In this document: positions 52,896 to 64,000 of the stretch, one piece after another | Layout of the letters: every line of letters starts with the position of its first letter | Numbering within the stretch: position 1 is the first letter of the stretch | Assembly (NCBI GenBank): GCA_029844215.1 | Contig: CM056738.1 | Coordinates: 67,981,593 to 68,045,592 of the forward strand | Source: Przewalskia tangutica | Taxonomy: Eukaryota > Streptophyta > Magnoliopsida > Solanales > Solanaceae | Length of the DNA stretch: 64,000 bases | Direction of reading: 5' to 3' | The notes under the pieces: model-generated | Told to the model about the DNA's origin: nothing | The model's database searches: none | The model's input: the letters and a program-made list of their open reading frames with translations, nothing else | Position numbers and translations under genes: made by a program

Positions 52896-55800
52896 TGTAA
52901 CGCCCGAAACTCGGCCATCGTGCCTTACCGGGCACCCTAGTGATACAACATCAGAGAAAATCAGCGGAATATAAAACATGAATCATGAAACAAGAGATAT
53001 CATAGATAAACAGGCCAACCAAACAGTTGCCTTCAGTGTATATACATAAACCCGAACAGTTATCCTTTTTACAAACCCTGCCCACAACAGTGCTACAGAC
53101 CTCTAAGATTTATACAACAACTATGACGGGACAGGGCCCCGCCATACCCCTGAATGTACAAGAACCTACAACTCAGGGAACACATACCAAAGATAAGCCT
53201 CCGACGAAACGGAGCTTCCAAAAACGCTGAAACGTGATCCTACAAGCGGGGATCGACAGCCAATGTACTTCTACCTGCGGCATGAACGCAGCCCCCCGAA
53301 GGAGGTCAGTACAACAGGTACCAAGTATGTGAAACTGTAAAATACTGTAAATGAAATCATACTAGTCTATATAAAGCAGGAGACATGTATGATAACCAAA
53401 CTACAGTTCACAACATAACAGCAGTCAAGTCAGGGACTCACGCCCTCAAAGTCACCACTCAAATATAACTATGGGTCTCACGCCCACCACATCCATCATG
53501 TTCGCATCATGGCCACATGCCCCCGGAATACAACATCGGTGTAGACATGTCCATGATGCAACAATAATCAAGGCCGCATGGCCACATGCCGGAATACAAA
53601 GACGGTGTAGACATGCCCATGTTACCTCAACAACAATATACTAGGTAGTCAACCCGCCGCACGCCACATGCCCCGGAATACAACATCGGTGTAGACACGC
53701 CCATGGAAATGAAATAACCATATATCGGTAATCAACCCGCGTGGCCACATGCCCTGAATACAACATCGGTGTAGACACGCCCATGGAATGTAAATAACCA
53801 TATATCGGTAATCAACCCGCCGCATGCCACATGCCCCGGAATACAACATCGGTAGATACGCCCACGTGACATCAACAATAAGACAAGAATCAAAATGGAA
53901 ACATACCCGTGGAATTCTCCATCACCGCCAAAGACGCCCAAGTAAGTTCTCACAAGTCAACCGGCCTCTATCGAGACGCGGAATACGTAAATACCACACT
54001 TGCACAACAAAGGCTATCATCACAAGCATAGGCAAGTTTCACAACAACAATCATAGGCAAGTTTCACAACAACAAGCATAGGCAAGTTTCACACAACTCA
54101 AGGTACTTTCATTTAATGCCAAAGTCCGGGTTTTTAACCCCAAAGTTCTTCATACGTTAAGTCCTTTTAAAAGAGATCCATTACTTTTATAAAAGTCACC
54201 CGATACCCGTAGTATTAGAATGACCAACCCACATTCCCTTTCAAAATCAAGTAACAACATTCTTTTCCTAAGTTCCGGTTGCCTAGTTTCATTACTCAAG
54301 TTTCTCATTTTCAAATGGTTTCATAGTTCATAAACTTAATCACTGATTCCTTTTAGAACAGTTGAGTAATATATGTCTTACGTGAGTAGGTTATTCTTGT
54401 TTACAACATTCTTATTACAATGACCATGATCTAGAAAATGTAATATCATTTTGTCTCATCTTAGTTTCTATGCAGATGGAGGTTTCTCGGTTTTAATACG
54501 ATACATCATTATTCAATACATTTCCTTTATTAACGCTGCAGTGGTCTGTCGATACACATTCTGATTTCCGAAATCAGTAAAACATAAAACCAAGTACTCA
54601 TTACTCACGAATGAGGTTTCACACAAACATCCACATTAACACAAATAAGTTAAGTCTCTTATCTTATAAGATCAAGTCTCTTAACTTCTAACATCAGTAA
54701 ACCATTCTTAAGCCGTTATACCTAACTTCCCATAAAGCTAGTATAACTCTTAAGTTTTCAAAACACAATACTACACTTCTTTCAAAACTATTTATAACCC
54801 TTTGAAATACATTAAGTTTCCTTATTATAACAAGCCGCTTATAATTCACATCGATTCCTTTTAAAAACCACAAAGTATTTTAAACACGTATGCGTCACCG
54901 TACTACGTAGTTACACACATATCATGCTAGAAGAGATAGGAAGAGGTTCACATACCTCGCGACGATTTATCGACAATAAGCAAAAAGCTCCAAACAATCG
55001 GCTACTCGCCAAGCCAAGTAAATCGCGCCACACGAGGTACTTCAACCTATAAGGCCACAAGGCGCCTATTATCATCTAGACCACAACGTAGAATATTCTA
55101 CGAGAAAATTCGGCGATCTCCCACGCCACGGCGTAAATCTCCTTCTCTATCGAGGCGGCTACCAAGCCAACCGGGGTTTTACACGCCTAACCGGACGTGT
55201 ACAATTCTACTACAAGAATACAACACAAGTCTCATCAGAATACCCTATGTAATTACGATTCGATTGATTCTTACTTCTTCAGGCTTAAGTCAAAAGACAT
55301 TGCCACAGTACTAAGTATAGTTCTATATATAGTATACTTCAACTATATATTCTAACAACATGTAATTTCCAATTACAATAGAAGGACAGTAGTGTTTACC
55401 TCGATAAGCCCATAATTATCCAAGTTAAATGTCGATCCTTAGCAACGTTTAGCTCCAACTCCGGGTGCTCCACCCCGCTCCAAAACCTTAGAAGTTCTAA
55501 CCAACTTCTACTTAAATACTTCAACCAATCAATGAAGATTTTCTTAGGGTTTCGGTTTGAGACTAAAGGGACAAAAGGTAGTATTTCCGGACTCTACGTA
55601 TAGAGGTAACTTTGGAATACTACAAGGTAAAAGGCTAAGGTATTTTGGGCATTATAACAATACTTGGAGGAGTATTTCAATACCACAAAGGATGTATTAT
55701 ACTGAAACAACTAGGCTGGGGGGTACCCTGGCTAGACCTCACAAGGGGAGGAGACTCTGGCCAAGCTCCACAAAAAGGGGAGGGCTTGGACGAATTTCAA

Positions 55801-56314
55801 CACACAATGGAGAGATTTCAAGACTTGGAAATGATTTTGGATGAAGAAAGTTCATCAACTAAGGGGGTATTTATAGCAAAGCCAAAGGCCAACCAATGGC
55901 CAAGATTTAGTAAGTGCAAGGCAAGTGTAAGGCCAAGATCAAGCCAAGTGCACCCACAAAACACTCCACAAAACACTCCACAAAACAAGCCACAAAACTA
56001 GGCACAAAAGGGGAGCCAATCGGCGAGGCCAACGAGGCCTCGACGCCCAAATCGTCCAACCTCCCATTTGCTTCCAATGTGAGGGTGACACATGTCACCC
56101 TCCCGTTGGTCCAAAATGTTTCGTCTCTCGGAAAAATCCGCAAAAAATAAAAATGACATAGCCGGAAATTCCCCTACGAAAGCTGTGGAAACGTTTCGTC
56201 GAAAAACGACTCTAATCGGCACTTGTGCCCAAATCGAATCCATTGCCTAACTTAAGGCTCAAATTTCGTACGTACGTCCATACGTACATACTCTGAAAAA
56301 TACGGGGTATAACA
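52896..56314 (-). mobile_element. D 5' LTR (3.42 kb)
   Basis: Partner of 47287-50704, with minisatellite at 53506-53870, TATA box complement at 55868-55875 and E-box palindrome at 56083-56100. It lacks several short G/C stretches present in the other copy (for example CACGCCACATG for CGTGGCCACATG near 53660) and has others the partner lacks (near 53265-53330). Confidence 0.92.
53506..53870 (-). repeat. LTR minisatellite (D 5' LTR)
   Basis: Same unit as 47882-48265, also about five units. Individual units differ from their partners chiefly by loss of one to four bases in GC-rich stretches. Confidence 0.85.
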
Positions 56315-56319
56315 AGAGC

Positions 56320-56725
56320 TAAGTGTTAAGCCTAAGTGTTCGAGCTAAAAGCAAACCTTTTTTCTTGTGAGTGATATACCGATAGTCTAAACTAATTAGT
56401 GAGTGAGACTAGATTAGTATGTTGGTTCAAGTGTTAGACGTTTAGTTCTATCACTACCTTGTAAGCCGAGAGACATTTCCTTTGTTTATTTGTGTAGAAA
56501 TAAAAGAAAGATTGGGTTGTTTGCCCGTGACTGTTGGTGTTGTGTGTATTGTGTTAAACCTTGCCATTATAAACCTCATTCAGTGTGTTTGATTGCTTCC
56601 GCGTTATTAAGTCTTTTGATCTTGAAAGGACTTAATGTTTGGTTGAAGTTGACAATCGACATTGTCGACTGCCATCATGCCTTTGTGTGCGAAAATATTG
56701 TATTAGCATAATGGGGGTGGGACCA
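56320..56725 (+). mobile_element. B right LTR, right piece
   Basis: Resumes with TAAGTGTTAAGCCTAAGTG and matches 33800-34186 to the end (AATGGGGGTGGGACC for AATGGGGGTGTGACA). It is followed by ATTAGTAAGACCCTAGCT, which aligns with the primer-binding site ATTGGTATCAGAGCCTAGCT after the 5' LTR. Confidence 0.85.
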
Positions 56726-57424
56726 TTAGTAAGACCCTAGCTATGTGTGTGTTAGTCGTGTGAAAAATTAATTAGTGTTTTATTACTTTTGGTTAAAAGT
56801 TTGTATCTGACTATCCTCCACATCAAGTATAGTGTTTTAGGCTTATAATTAGGACTAGTGTTAGGTCAGCTGCTTACCCAAAAATAAGTTAGGTAAATAT
56901 TATTAAACAACATTGTCAGTTATAATTTTTTTGCAAAAATACAAGTTTCTGAAATTGATGAATATTGATCATATTTAGCTAGCTCATTTAATGAAGAAAG
57001 ATAACTTATTATGATATTTGATGTTCCTTCAATTATCGAAATTATTCGATTGTCTACTTTTTTTTCTCTCTCTCCTCCTTTATCACTCTTTCTTATTTAT
57101 ATTTTTTATTTGGTCAAATTATTTAGTGTAGTTATAAAATAGTTTTCAAAAAAAATCCAAACATAATATTTAATTAATTTTAGTCATGTTATACTATTCA
57201 TATACTGAAATAATTTATATAGTAAAATAGTTAGTGTTTTTTAAAATCCTAAACATCAAGATTTCCAACATAGTTCAAATAAGGAAGGTTATGAAAATAA
57301 CCTTTTAGTTGAATTTTTTATTTCTTATTTTTTATATGAAAACAAAAAATTTCCAATATCACCTAGTTTAAACTCTTGATTTTAAATTCTAAAATATCAG
57401 GACTTTAAATAATGCACATGGGTT
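56726..57424. other. AT-rich unassigned DNA
   Basis: After a primer-binding-site-like remnant at 56726-56745 nothing is recognised. The stretch is AT-rich with short T and CT tracts (57057-57080) and no open frame of note. Confidence 0.4.
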
Positions 57425-57541
57425 CAACAACAACATACCCAGTGTAATATCACAAAGTGGAGTCTGTGAGGGTAGAATGTACGCAGAGCTTACCTCTACC
57501 TTTGTATGGCAAAGAGGTTGTTTCTGATAGATCCACAGCTC
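57425..57541 (-). mobile_element. SINE, minus strand (Au-like)
   Basis: On the plus strand CAACAACAACATACCCAGTG is followed by GTACGCAGAGCTTACCTCTACC and AGAGGTTGTTTCTGATAGATC. Reversed, it is the well-known plant SINE body with GAAACAACCTCT, GGTAAGCTCTGCGTAC and a TTGTTGTTG tail, as in the Au family that is common in Solanaceae and other angiosperms. It is about 117 bp, so the polymerase III promoter part may be missing. AATGCA occurs on both sides (about 57412 and 57559), a possible decayed target duplication. Confidence 0.7.
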
Positions 57542-57862
57542 ATAAAAAAATATAGTCAATGCAGGATTTCAAGAAAAATAAGACAACAAAATATTCAAAT
57601 AAAAAATAAATAGAGTAATACACACATAGGAATAATACTTTATGTGATTCCTAAATATTACTATCAAGAAAAGGAGAAGAGGATATGGAAAGGCTAGCCC
57701 CCACCTCTCTCACACACATCACGACAAAGCTCAACTACCTACTAACCTTCTATCATAATCCTCGACCTCCAAATATTTCTATCTACAATCTTGTACATAC
57801 TTAGCTGGAGTTGTGTCATATCCATAATGAACATGAGTTCATTATTAAAAATGATAGAATTT
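57542..57862. other. Unassigned DNA between SINE and TRIM
   Basis: No gene or repeat recognised. Confidence 0.4.
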
Positions 57863-58109
57863 TGAAAAGAATGAATTTTGGGCCTAACTCAACCCCAAAA
57901 GTTAGCTCGTGAGGGGAGGATTTCCCAAGTCCATATAATGAGACCACCCATCCCTTAAACCATATATGTGGTACTCTTCAACACCCCACCTCACGTCCAG
58001 AGTTAGACCGGTGCATGGGTAATTTAATATGGGAGCCCTAATATCGGGAAACAATAACTGGATGAGCCCTACTATGATACCATGAAAAGAATGGATCTTT
58101 GGCCTAAAT
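57863..58109 (-). mobile_element. TRIM (terminal-repeat retrotransposon in miniature)
   Basis: A short LTR lies at 57863-57983 (121 bp; minus strand opens TGTTGAAGAGTACCACATA and closes CATTCTTTTCA). A 99-bp interior follows at 57984-58082. It has a purine-rich tract next to the LTR (GAGGTGGGG on the minus strand) and a primer-binding site TGGTATCATAG next to the second LTR. The second LTR begins at 58083 and is cut after 27 bp by a family G LTR at 58110. It has no coding capacity, as expected for TRIMs, which depend on other elements. The split copy at 6404-6447 and 24591-24689 is its relative. Confidence 0.8.
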
Positions 58110-58438
58110 TGTCACACCCCAACGTAGGGGATGGCCGAAACCCGGCACTCAAAGTCTCGAGCGAATAAACTGTGATATATTAACTTAATAACATGAAATG
58201 TGGGCCGAGAAGGCTGCTAAATGATAATAATGAGAATAAAATATAACAACCTACAAGTAGAAAGTCCCAATAATACGTATATGCATATCTAAGGTCGAAA
58301 ATGCCATAACCAAGAAAGACAACTATTGAGAAGGCCGACAAGGCCAAACAAAACACATATGCACTAACTGATAGTTTGTAAGCCTCTAAGAGTACTAAAA
58401 TACATAAACTGGTCAGGATAGGACCCCGCCATATCCAT
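58110..58438 (-). mobile_element. Family G LTR, 3' end only
   Basis: Opens TGTCACACCCCAACG and matches 6448-6625 continuing into 22945-23060, without the A1 insertion. The GC-rich motif is at about 58411-58433. It is cut at 58438 by element E. Confidence 0.8.
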
Positions 58439-59084
58439 TGTCACGACCCGACCAGATCGCGATCGGTGCCCTACACGGGCACCCTTTAGTAAACATCGAG
58501 AAAATCAGCGGAACATACATGAAACTTATAAATAAAACATCGGAATTAATACAACAGGTTAGCCGATAGGGCTACCTTCCTGAACATATATATATAAATA
58601 CAACCGAAGCAGTTGCCTCCTTTCTTTTACAAACTGACCCACAATCTGTGACTACAGGCCTCTAAGAGTGTTAACATAACCACTGTGGCGGGACAAGGCC
58701 CGCTGCACTTCGAATATACATAGCCATGACAACTCCGAACATTGAGCCATCTCAAAATCTTGAACCAGATCCTAAGCTCGCGGATCCATAATCGTGTACC
58801 TAAACTGCGGACATTTAACGCAGCCTCGAAGAAGTCGATAACAGTACCGAATATGGAATGTAAATAACGTCTGATAAATAGATCGAGCGTACAAAAGAAT
58901 GACAAGGACAAGTATAAAAATACATACCAGATCCTGCCGTGTCATTACCACTTATGAACTTAATCGCACCTTATTATCTTTTTCATTCTCTATAAAAAGC
59001 TATAGCCACATTCTTACGTACATGATTAGGAAAAATCATTAAGTTCATTACTATATAACTACTTATCTTTCATAAGTATAATCC

Positions 59085-59624
59085 GGCCCTTTAAGGAGGG
59101 GCATCTATACTACCCGGCCCAATCTAGGACGCGATCAAGATCACATAGTCTGCCCGTAAGGTATACTGCCCGGCCCAATCCTGGGTCGATAACGTCATCT
59201 AGTCTGCCCGTAAAGGTATACTGCCCGGCCCATTCCTGGGTCGATAATGTCATATAGTCTGCCCGTAAAGGTATCGCCCGCCCATTCTCGGGTCGATAAT
59301 GTCATATAGTGCGCCCATAAAGGTATCGCCCGCCCATTCTCGGTCGATAATGTCATATAGTCCGCCCATAAAGGTATCTTGCCGGCCCATTCTCGGTCGA
59401 TAATGTCATATAGTATGGCCCTAAAGGTATCTTGCCTGCCCATTCTCGGGTCGATAATGTCATATAGTGCGCCCATAAAGGTATCTTGCCCGCCCATTCT
59501 CGGTCGATAATGTCATATAGTGCGCCCATAAGGTATCGCGGCCCATTCTCGGTCGATAATGTCATATAGTCTGCCCATAAAGGTATACTGCCCGGCCCAT
59601 TCCTGGGTCGATAATGTCATATAA
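59085..59624 (-). repeat. 55-bp LTR minisatellite, about 10 units (E 3' LTR)
   Basis: Units of the type TCTGCCCGTAAAGGTATACT, GCCCGGCCCATTCCTGGG, TCGATAATGTCATATAG. Central units are shorter by one to five bases in the GC-rich part (for example TATCGCCCGCCCATTCTCGG). The minus-strand open frames 59195-59497 and 59353-59565 are repeat read-through. Confidence 0.92.
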
Positions 59625-61818
59625 AACCCGGGAAGTTAACCCAACGTACTACGCACCTCTACTCCTTTAGAAAAACTCTTTTTCAAACAAAACTTCCCAG
59701 ATACTAACAACCGTAGTATCAAGTCATCTCTACCTTTCAGGACAAGTCACACTACCTTTTTAGAAATACAATTACCGGCTTCTAAATCAAGTGACTTCTT
59801 ACTAAAAAAACCTTAAGCAATTGGTACCTTTAAACAATTTGCCCTTCTTTATTTCAAATCATTTCTTTGCTTACATTACTGAAGAAAACCATTCTTTTAA
59901 TCTTCCATAAAGTTGTTATAACCAACTTCCCATAAAGCCGTTATAACTCTTTATTTCTTAGACGAATTCATTCATTTGATAACCAAGAAACTTATACTTC
60001 AATTCAAATCACATAGCTTTCAAAATACTTCAAGTCTCTTAACTTGAAAAATAAAGTCCCTTAACCTTTTAACAATTTGAGGTCCATAGTCTTAAAGCTT
60101 CATACGTAAATTCTTATAAATTAAGTAACAAATACTTGGTGCGTTGTGAATAAGTTATACTTATTTATAACTATCTTAATCAAGTAGCCATGATCTAGAA
60201 AATGTAATACAATTTTGTCTTATCTTAGCTTCTATGCAGATGGAGAATTCTACTTGTTTTAACACAATTAGTTGTCATTACATTTTCCTTTATTAACGCT
60301 GCAATGGCTTGTTCGATACTTATTCTTATTCGTGTCGTAAATTAGCCAAGTCAACTTGGCTCCAAAATACCTCCTAACGACTCTTACCAACATCCCCCAT
60401 AAGACTTGGTAAGAACTTAGGATAACTTATACATAACCTTTACGTAGAGTAAATCAACATACATACCTCTTAACTTCTAAGAGTAGAAGGAATCATGAAA
60501 TAGTACTACATGTATATTCCATACATAGAATCATGTCAAAAGAAGGAAGAGGTTCACATACCTCGCGACGATTATCGACAAGTAGCAAAAAGCTCCAAAG
60601 TACTTCCACCTTGAGCTATTCCATTCTCCAAGTAGGATACGCTATACTTAGTTCATCAACCTATAATGGTCACCATACGTCCATTAACCTCTTACTTCAT
60701 ACGTGGAATATTCTAGGTGCTAAGTCGCTAAATTCTACGGAAAATCGGACAGCACCTCCTTTGTTTCTACTTACTTTGCCACCTTTTTCAAGGCCGAATA
60801 CAATAACCAAACAGCCCCAATTGGCTCACAATTTCTATAAGGTACTCCAATACAAATACATAACTAAACAGCCCTAATTGGCTCACAATTTAGAAAGTAG
60901 TCCATTACAAATGAATAACAAACTATTACAACTACACGTACAAATTCGGCCACCTTACTTTCAACAATACTAATTCTTATCAAATTTCCATTTCAATCCA
61001 AGTTGTTAGCAATACATGATATCAAGTCGCAATCGACTATAACCACTAAAATCTTCAAGTCAACATGCGACGATTCTAATAAACGACCAAAATTATAATC
61101 CAACTTAACATGACTTACATTACATTTCGGATTTTCAAGGCTACAATCAATCCATAATCCTTATAAACTTCAACACATATACTTCATGCTAGCAACAAGT
61201 AAATCTAACAACAATATAAATAATCTTGTAACACTTTCAAAGAACAAGATTATACCTCAACGAATTGTAATCCAATCTTCAAAACCGAAGTTGCTCCTTA
61301 GCAACCTAGAGCCTCATCAAGACACCTCAATCCGCTCCTCGAGACCCAGAGCCACACCAACAACTTTCCTTCAATCCCCAATCCAAAACCTAGAAAGCCA
61401 CTAGGTTTTCACTTTGCGACTAATATGAAAACTCGCTTTTTCCGGGATTTTTCTATTGAGATACACTTACATAACACTCATGAACCTTGGTTTAAAGTGT
61501 GGGGCTTATTGGGCAAGAAACAAAAACTTTTGCTCTTCAGGAGCTTGAACGAGAGCAAGGTCTCAAGTTCATCCAAATTCTTCAATATTTTTCTAAGTGT
61601 TGGGCTCTCTTTCACTACTAGTAGTATAATATAGCACATTGGAGGTTAAGATGCAACCATTTGGGTGGCTAGGATAAGCTCTTATTAAATATCAAGCTAA
61701 TTGTCTCCTTTGACTTAGTCAAAATTGTCAAGCTACACTTGCAAGACTTGTTCATCCAAGACTAATGGTAAATGACCATTATGGGCATGCCTAATTTCGA
61801 CCAAGGCATTACTAAGGG

Positions 61819-61836
61819 GGGTGACACGTGTCGCCT
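61819..61836. promoter_or_regulatory. G-box site in E 3' LTR
   Basis: GGGTGACACGTGTCGCCT keeps the CACGTG core and most of the 18-bp palindrome. Confidence 0.5.
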
Positions 61837-61963
61837 CCCATTAAATCCTGATAGTACGTTTTCCGACAATTCCATAATTAGAAATTTTTTACAAGTCTCA
61901 ATTCTCAACACTTGTGAGTTCTTACGTGCGTTCTTAAAACGCCCTGTAAATACGGGTGTAACA

Positions 61964-62544
61964 TTCTTCCCCTTAGAAACATTCGCCCTCGAATGTTCTT
62001 TCTGAGTCAAACTTAATATTAGCGACATAGTTTCCTCTCAACCCCGACATACCAACAACGCCACACATGGCCCTAATACCTCACACGCATACTTGTCCAT
62101 CAAACGCCTAAAAGAGATTATCTTTTCGCATTTCCAACTCCTTCTAACATACATACATAACTTCCATACCTTCCTGCACCTAGTTAGTCTTTACCAATTC
62201 TGGTGACCTAAAATCATTATAGGCAACATGCGTCGACCTCATACATAACTCCGTATAGATGTATGTCACAATACCAACTATACTATAATCCATACCAACA
62301 CGGATACGCAATCCACATAGTCCTTCGGGTCACTGCGCTTTCGTGGCTGCAATCAACATAACTCGTTGGGAGGGACGACCACAACAACACTCTATCGCAC
62401 GATCTCGGTGAGAAGAATGGAAACCAATCCTAAATGTCTGCGACCTCCACGATTATAGATGTGGTGCACAACACACCGATAATCAAGACTCTACTAGACA
62501 CGCGATCAGACACTTTCCGAGACTAATCGCGCTCGATACCACTT
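61964..62544 (-). mobile_element. E interior (581 bp, non-coding)
   Basis: On the minus strand the primer-binding site AAAGTGGTATCGAGCGCG (62531-62544 and left) comes first. Leader sequence related to that after the A2 primer-binding site (CGGTGTGTTGTGCACCAC, GATTGGTTTCCATTCTTCTC) follows to about 62400, then unrecognised DNA, then the tract AAGGGGAAGAA (61964-61974). GAACATTCGAGGGCGAATGT just before the tract corresponds to the phrase in the other members. No gag start is found. Confidence 0.75.
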
Positions 62545-64000
62545 TGTCACGACCGACCCGGGACGCGGCGGTGCCCTACAGGCACCCTTACGGTAAACAT
62601 CGAGAAAATCAGCGGAACATACATGAAACTTATAAATAAAACATCGAATTAATACAACAGTTAGCCGATAGGGCTACCTTCACGAACATATATATAAATA
62701 CAACCAAGCGGTTGCCTCCTTTCTTTTACAAATCGACCCACAATCGTGACTACGACCTAAGAGTGTTAACATAACCACCGTGGCGGGACAAGGCCCCGCC
62801 GTACCCCTGAATATACATAGCCATGACAACTCCGGAACATTGGAGCCATCTCAAAATGCCGAACCAGGATCCTAAGCTCGCGGATCCATAGCGTAATACC
62901 TAAACTGCGGACATGAACGCGGCCCGAAGAATTGATACAACAATGCGAATATGGAAACGAAATAACGTCTGATAAATAGATCGAATCGTACAAAAGAATG
63001 ACAAGGACAAGTATAAAAATACATACGGATCTGCCGTGTCATTACCACATGAACTTAATCGCACTTTGATTATCTTTTTCATTCTCTATAAAAGCTATAG
63101 CCACATTCTTACGCATACGATTAGGAAAAATCATTAAGTTCATTACTATATAACTTACTTATCTCTCATAAGTATAACCCGGCCCTGTAAGGAGGGGCAC
63201 CTATACTACCCGGCCCAATCTAGGACGCGATCAAGATCACATAGTCTACCCGTAAAGGTATACTGCCCGGCCCAATCCTGGGTCGATAACGTCATCTAGT
63301 CTGCCCGTAAAGGTATACTGCCCGGCCCATTCCTGGGTCGATAATGTCATATAGTCTGCCCATAAAGGTATCTTGCCGCCCATTCTCGGTCGATAATGTC
63401 ATATAGTCGCCCGTAAGGTATCGCCCGCCCATTCTGGGTCGATAATGTCATATAGTGCGCCCATAAAGGTATCGTCCGCCCATTTCTGGTCGATAATGTC
63501 ATATAGTCTGCCCGTAAAGGTATACTGCCCGGCCCATTCCTGGGTCGATAATGTCATATAGTCTGCCCGTAAAGGTATACTGCCCGGCCCATTCCTGGGT
63601 CGATAATGTCATATAGTCTGCCCATAAAGGTATACTGCCCGGCCCATTCCTGGGTCGATAATGTCATATAGTCTGCCCATAAAGGTATACTGCCCGGCCC
63701 ATCTCTGGGTCGATAATGTCATATAAAACCCGGGAAGTTAACCCAACGTACTACGCACCTCTACTCCTTTAGAAAAACTCTTTTTCAAACAAAACTTCCC
63801 AGATACTAACAACCGTAGTATCAAGTCATCTCTACCTTTCAGGACAAGTCACACTACCTTTTTAGAAATACAATTACCGGCTTCTAAATCAAGTGACTTC
63901 TTACTAAAAAAACCTTAAGCAATTGGTACCTTTAAACAATTTGCCCTTCTTTATTTCAAATCATTTCTTTGCTTACATTACTGAAGAAAACCATTCTTTT
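62545..64000 (-). mobile_element. E 5' LTR, truncated by window end
   Basis: Opens TGTCACGACCGACCCGGGA and follows the 3' LTR in order, with the GC-rich motif at 62781-62803 and the minisatellite at 63180-63725. The window ends about 1.46 kb into it. Confidence 0.88.
63180..63725 (-). repeat. 55-bp LTR minisatellite, about 10 units (E 5' LTR)
   Basis: Same unit as 59085-59624. Here the last four units are regular and long, and the short variants are near the left-centre, so the unit order differs from the partner LTR. Confidence 0.92.

Larger units (their letters stand above)
47287..56314 (-). mobile_element. D: non-autonomous family A retrotransposon, minus strand (9.03 kb)
   Basis: The 3' LTR is at 47287-50704, the 5' LTR at 52896-56314, with 2191 bp between them and AGAGC duplications outside. 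Reading on the minus strand from the right: LTR, primer-binding site, gag, conserved module, polypurine tract, LTR. No protease, RT, RNase H or integrase was found. The two LTRs are nearly the same length (3418 and 3419 bp) and very similar, so it is a young insertion. Confidence 0.93.
32637..56725 (+). mobile_element. B: Ty3/gypsy element with gag and protease only, split by C and D
   Basis: The left LTR is 32637-34186. Interior pieces are 34187-36027 and 45593-46146. The right LTR is 46147-47286 plus 56320-56725. Removing C and D and one copy of each 5-bp duplication gives two LTRs of about 1550 and 1546 bp and an interior of only about 2.4 kb. RT, RNase H and integrase are missing. Flanking 5-mers (CTTCA and TTAGT) do not match, and a primer-binding-site-like stretch follows the right LTR. 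Confidence 0.85.
58439..61963 (-). mobile_element. E 3' LTR (3.5 kb)
   Basis: Plus strand opens TGTCACGACCCGACC and closes AATACGGGTGTAACA. It contains a 55-bp minisatellite at 59085-59624, the GC-rich motif at about 58682-58706 and a G-box site at 61819-61836. A conserved GTTCACATACCTCGCGACGA stretch near 60553 is shared with D (54947) and, reversed, with A1 (7960). Confidence 0.88.
58439..64000 (-). mobile_element. E: minimal non-autonomous family A-like element, minus strand (right end outside window)
   Basis: The 3' LTR is at 58439-61963, the interior at 61964-62544, and the 5' LTR from 62545 to beyond 64000. The interior is only 581 bp and holds a polypurine tract, a primer-binding site and no readable gag or pol domain. 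The LTR termini (TGTTACACCCGTA on the minus strand, GGTCGTGACA) and the G-box site place it near family A. It inserted into a family G LTR; the left flank is TCCAT (58434-58438). Confidence 0.88.

Noticed and set aside
59195..59565. Minus-strand frames with repeated YDIID and WAG motifs
   Set aside because: Read-through of the 55-bp minisatellite of element E.
1..64000. Search for a new multi-gene host system
   Set aside because: All recognisable coding sequence belongs to retrotransposons except one broken LIM exon; nothing supports an operon-like, defence or biosynthetic gene set.

Overview
This window is plant nuclear heterochromatin made almost entirely of nested LTR retrotransposons. 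No intact host gene was found. The evidence for a plant is a chromodomain-bearing Ty3/gypsy (Tekay/Del-like) element, a Stowaway MITE, a TRIM, a minus-strand SINE resembling the Au family and a broken plant LIM-protein exon. A eudicot, probably an asterid such as a member of the Solanaceae, is the best guess; that is inference from repeat types, not proof.

Most of the sequence belongs to one large superfamily, here called family A. Its LTRs are 2.4 to 3.7 kb, begin TGTTA(T/C)ACCCCGTA, end GGTCGTGACA, and are followed by a primer-binding site close to the initiator-tRNA-Met type. Region 1-6403: the 3' end of a plus-strand family A element (LTR 603-4126), then a minus-strand A-like LTR fragment (4127-5191), then the 3' part of another LTR, family F (5192-6403), with a TA microsatellite and a 37-bp minisatellite.

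Region 6404-24689 is a Russian doll. A TRIM (minus) contains a solo LTR of family G (minus, TSD TAACT). That contains a non-autonomous family A element, A1 (6626-22939, TSD CATAT). The 3' LTR of A1 contains a full-length autonomous-type element, A2 (12688-22343, TSD GTGAG). A2 has recognisable gag, protease, RT, RNase H, integrase and chromodomain, but many frameshifts.

Region 24690-32636 is older mixed DNA: a minus-strand F LTR fragment, microsatellites, a LIM-domain exon with a stop, a Stowaway MITE, an LTR of another family (H) holding a small copia-like LTR, and a decayed Ty1/copia pol fragment.

Region 32637-56725 is a second doll. A Ty3/gypsy element B (1.55-kb LTRs, gag and protease only) was split by non-autonomous family A element C (36028-45592, TSD ATAGA) in its interior, and by minus-strand family A element D (47287-56314, TSD AGAGC) in its right LTR.

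Region 56726-64000 holds AT-rich DNA, the SINE, a TRIM interrupted by a second G LTR, and a minus-strand family A-like element E with 3.5-kb LTRs around only 0.58 kb of internal DNA. E runs off the end of the window.

Non-autonomous A1, C, D and E presumably depend on proteins from A2-like relatives. The chromodomain of A2 fits the pattern of young elements sitting inside older LTRs. Many differences between paired LTRs are small indels at GC-rich or CAG/CTG sites. This suggests that part of the apparent gene decay may be consensus error in the assembly.
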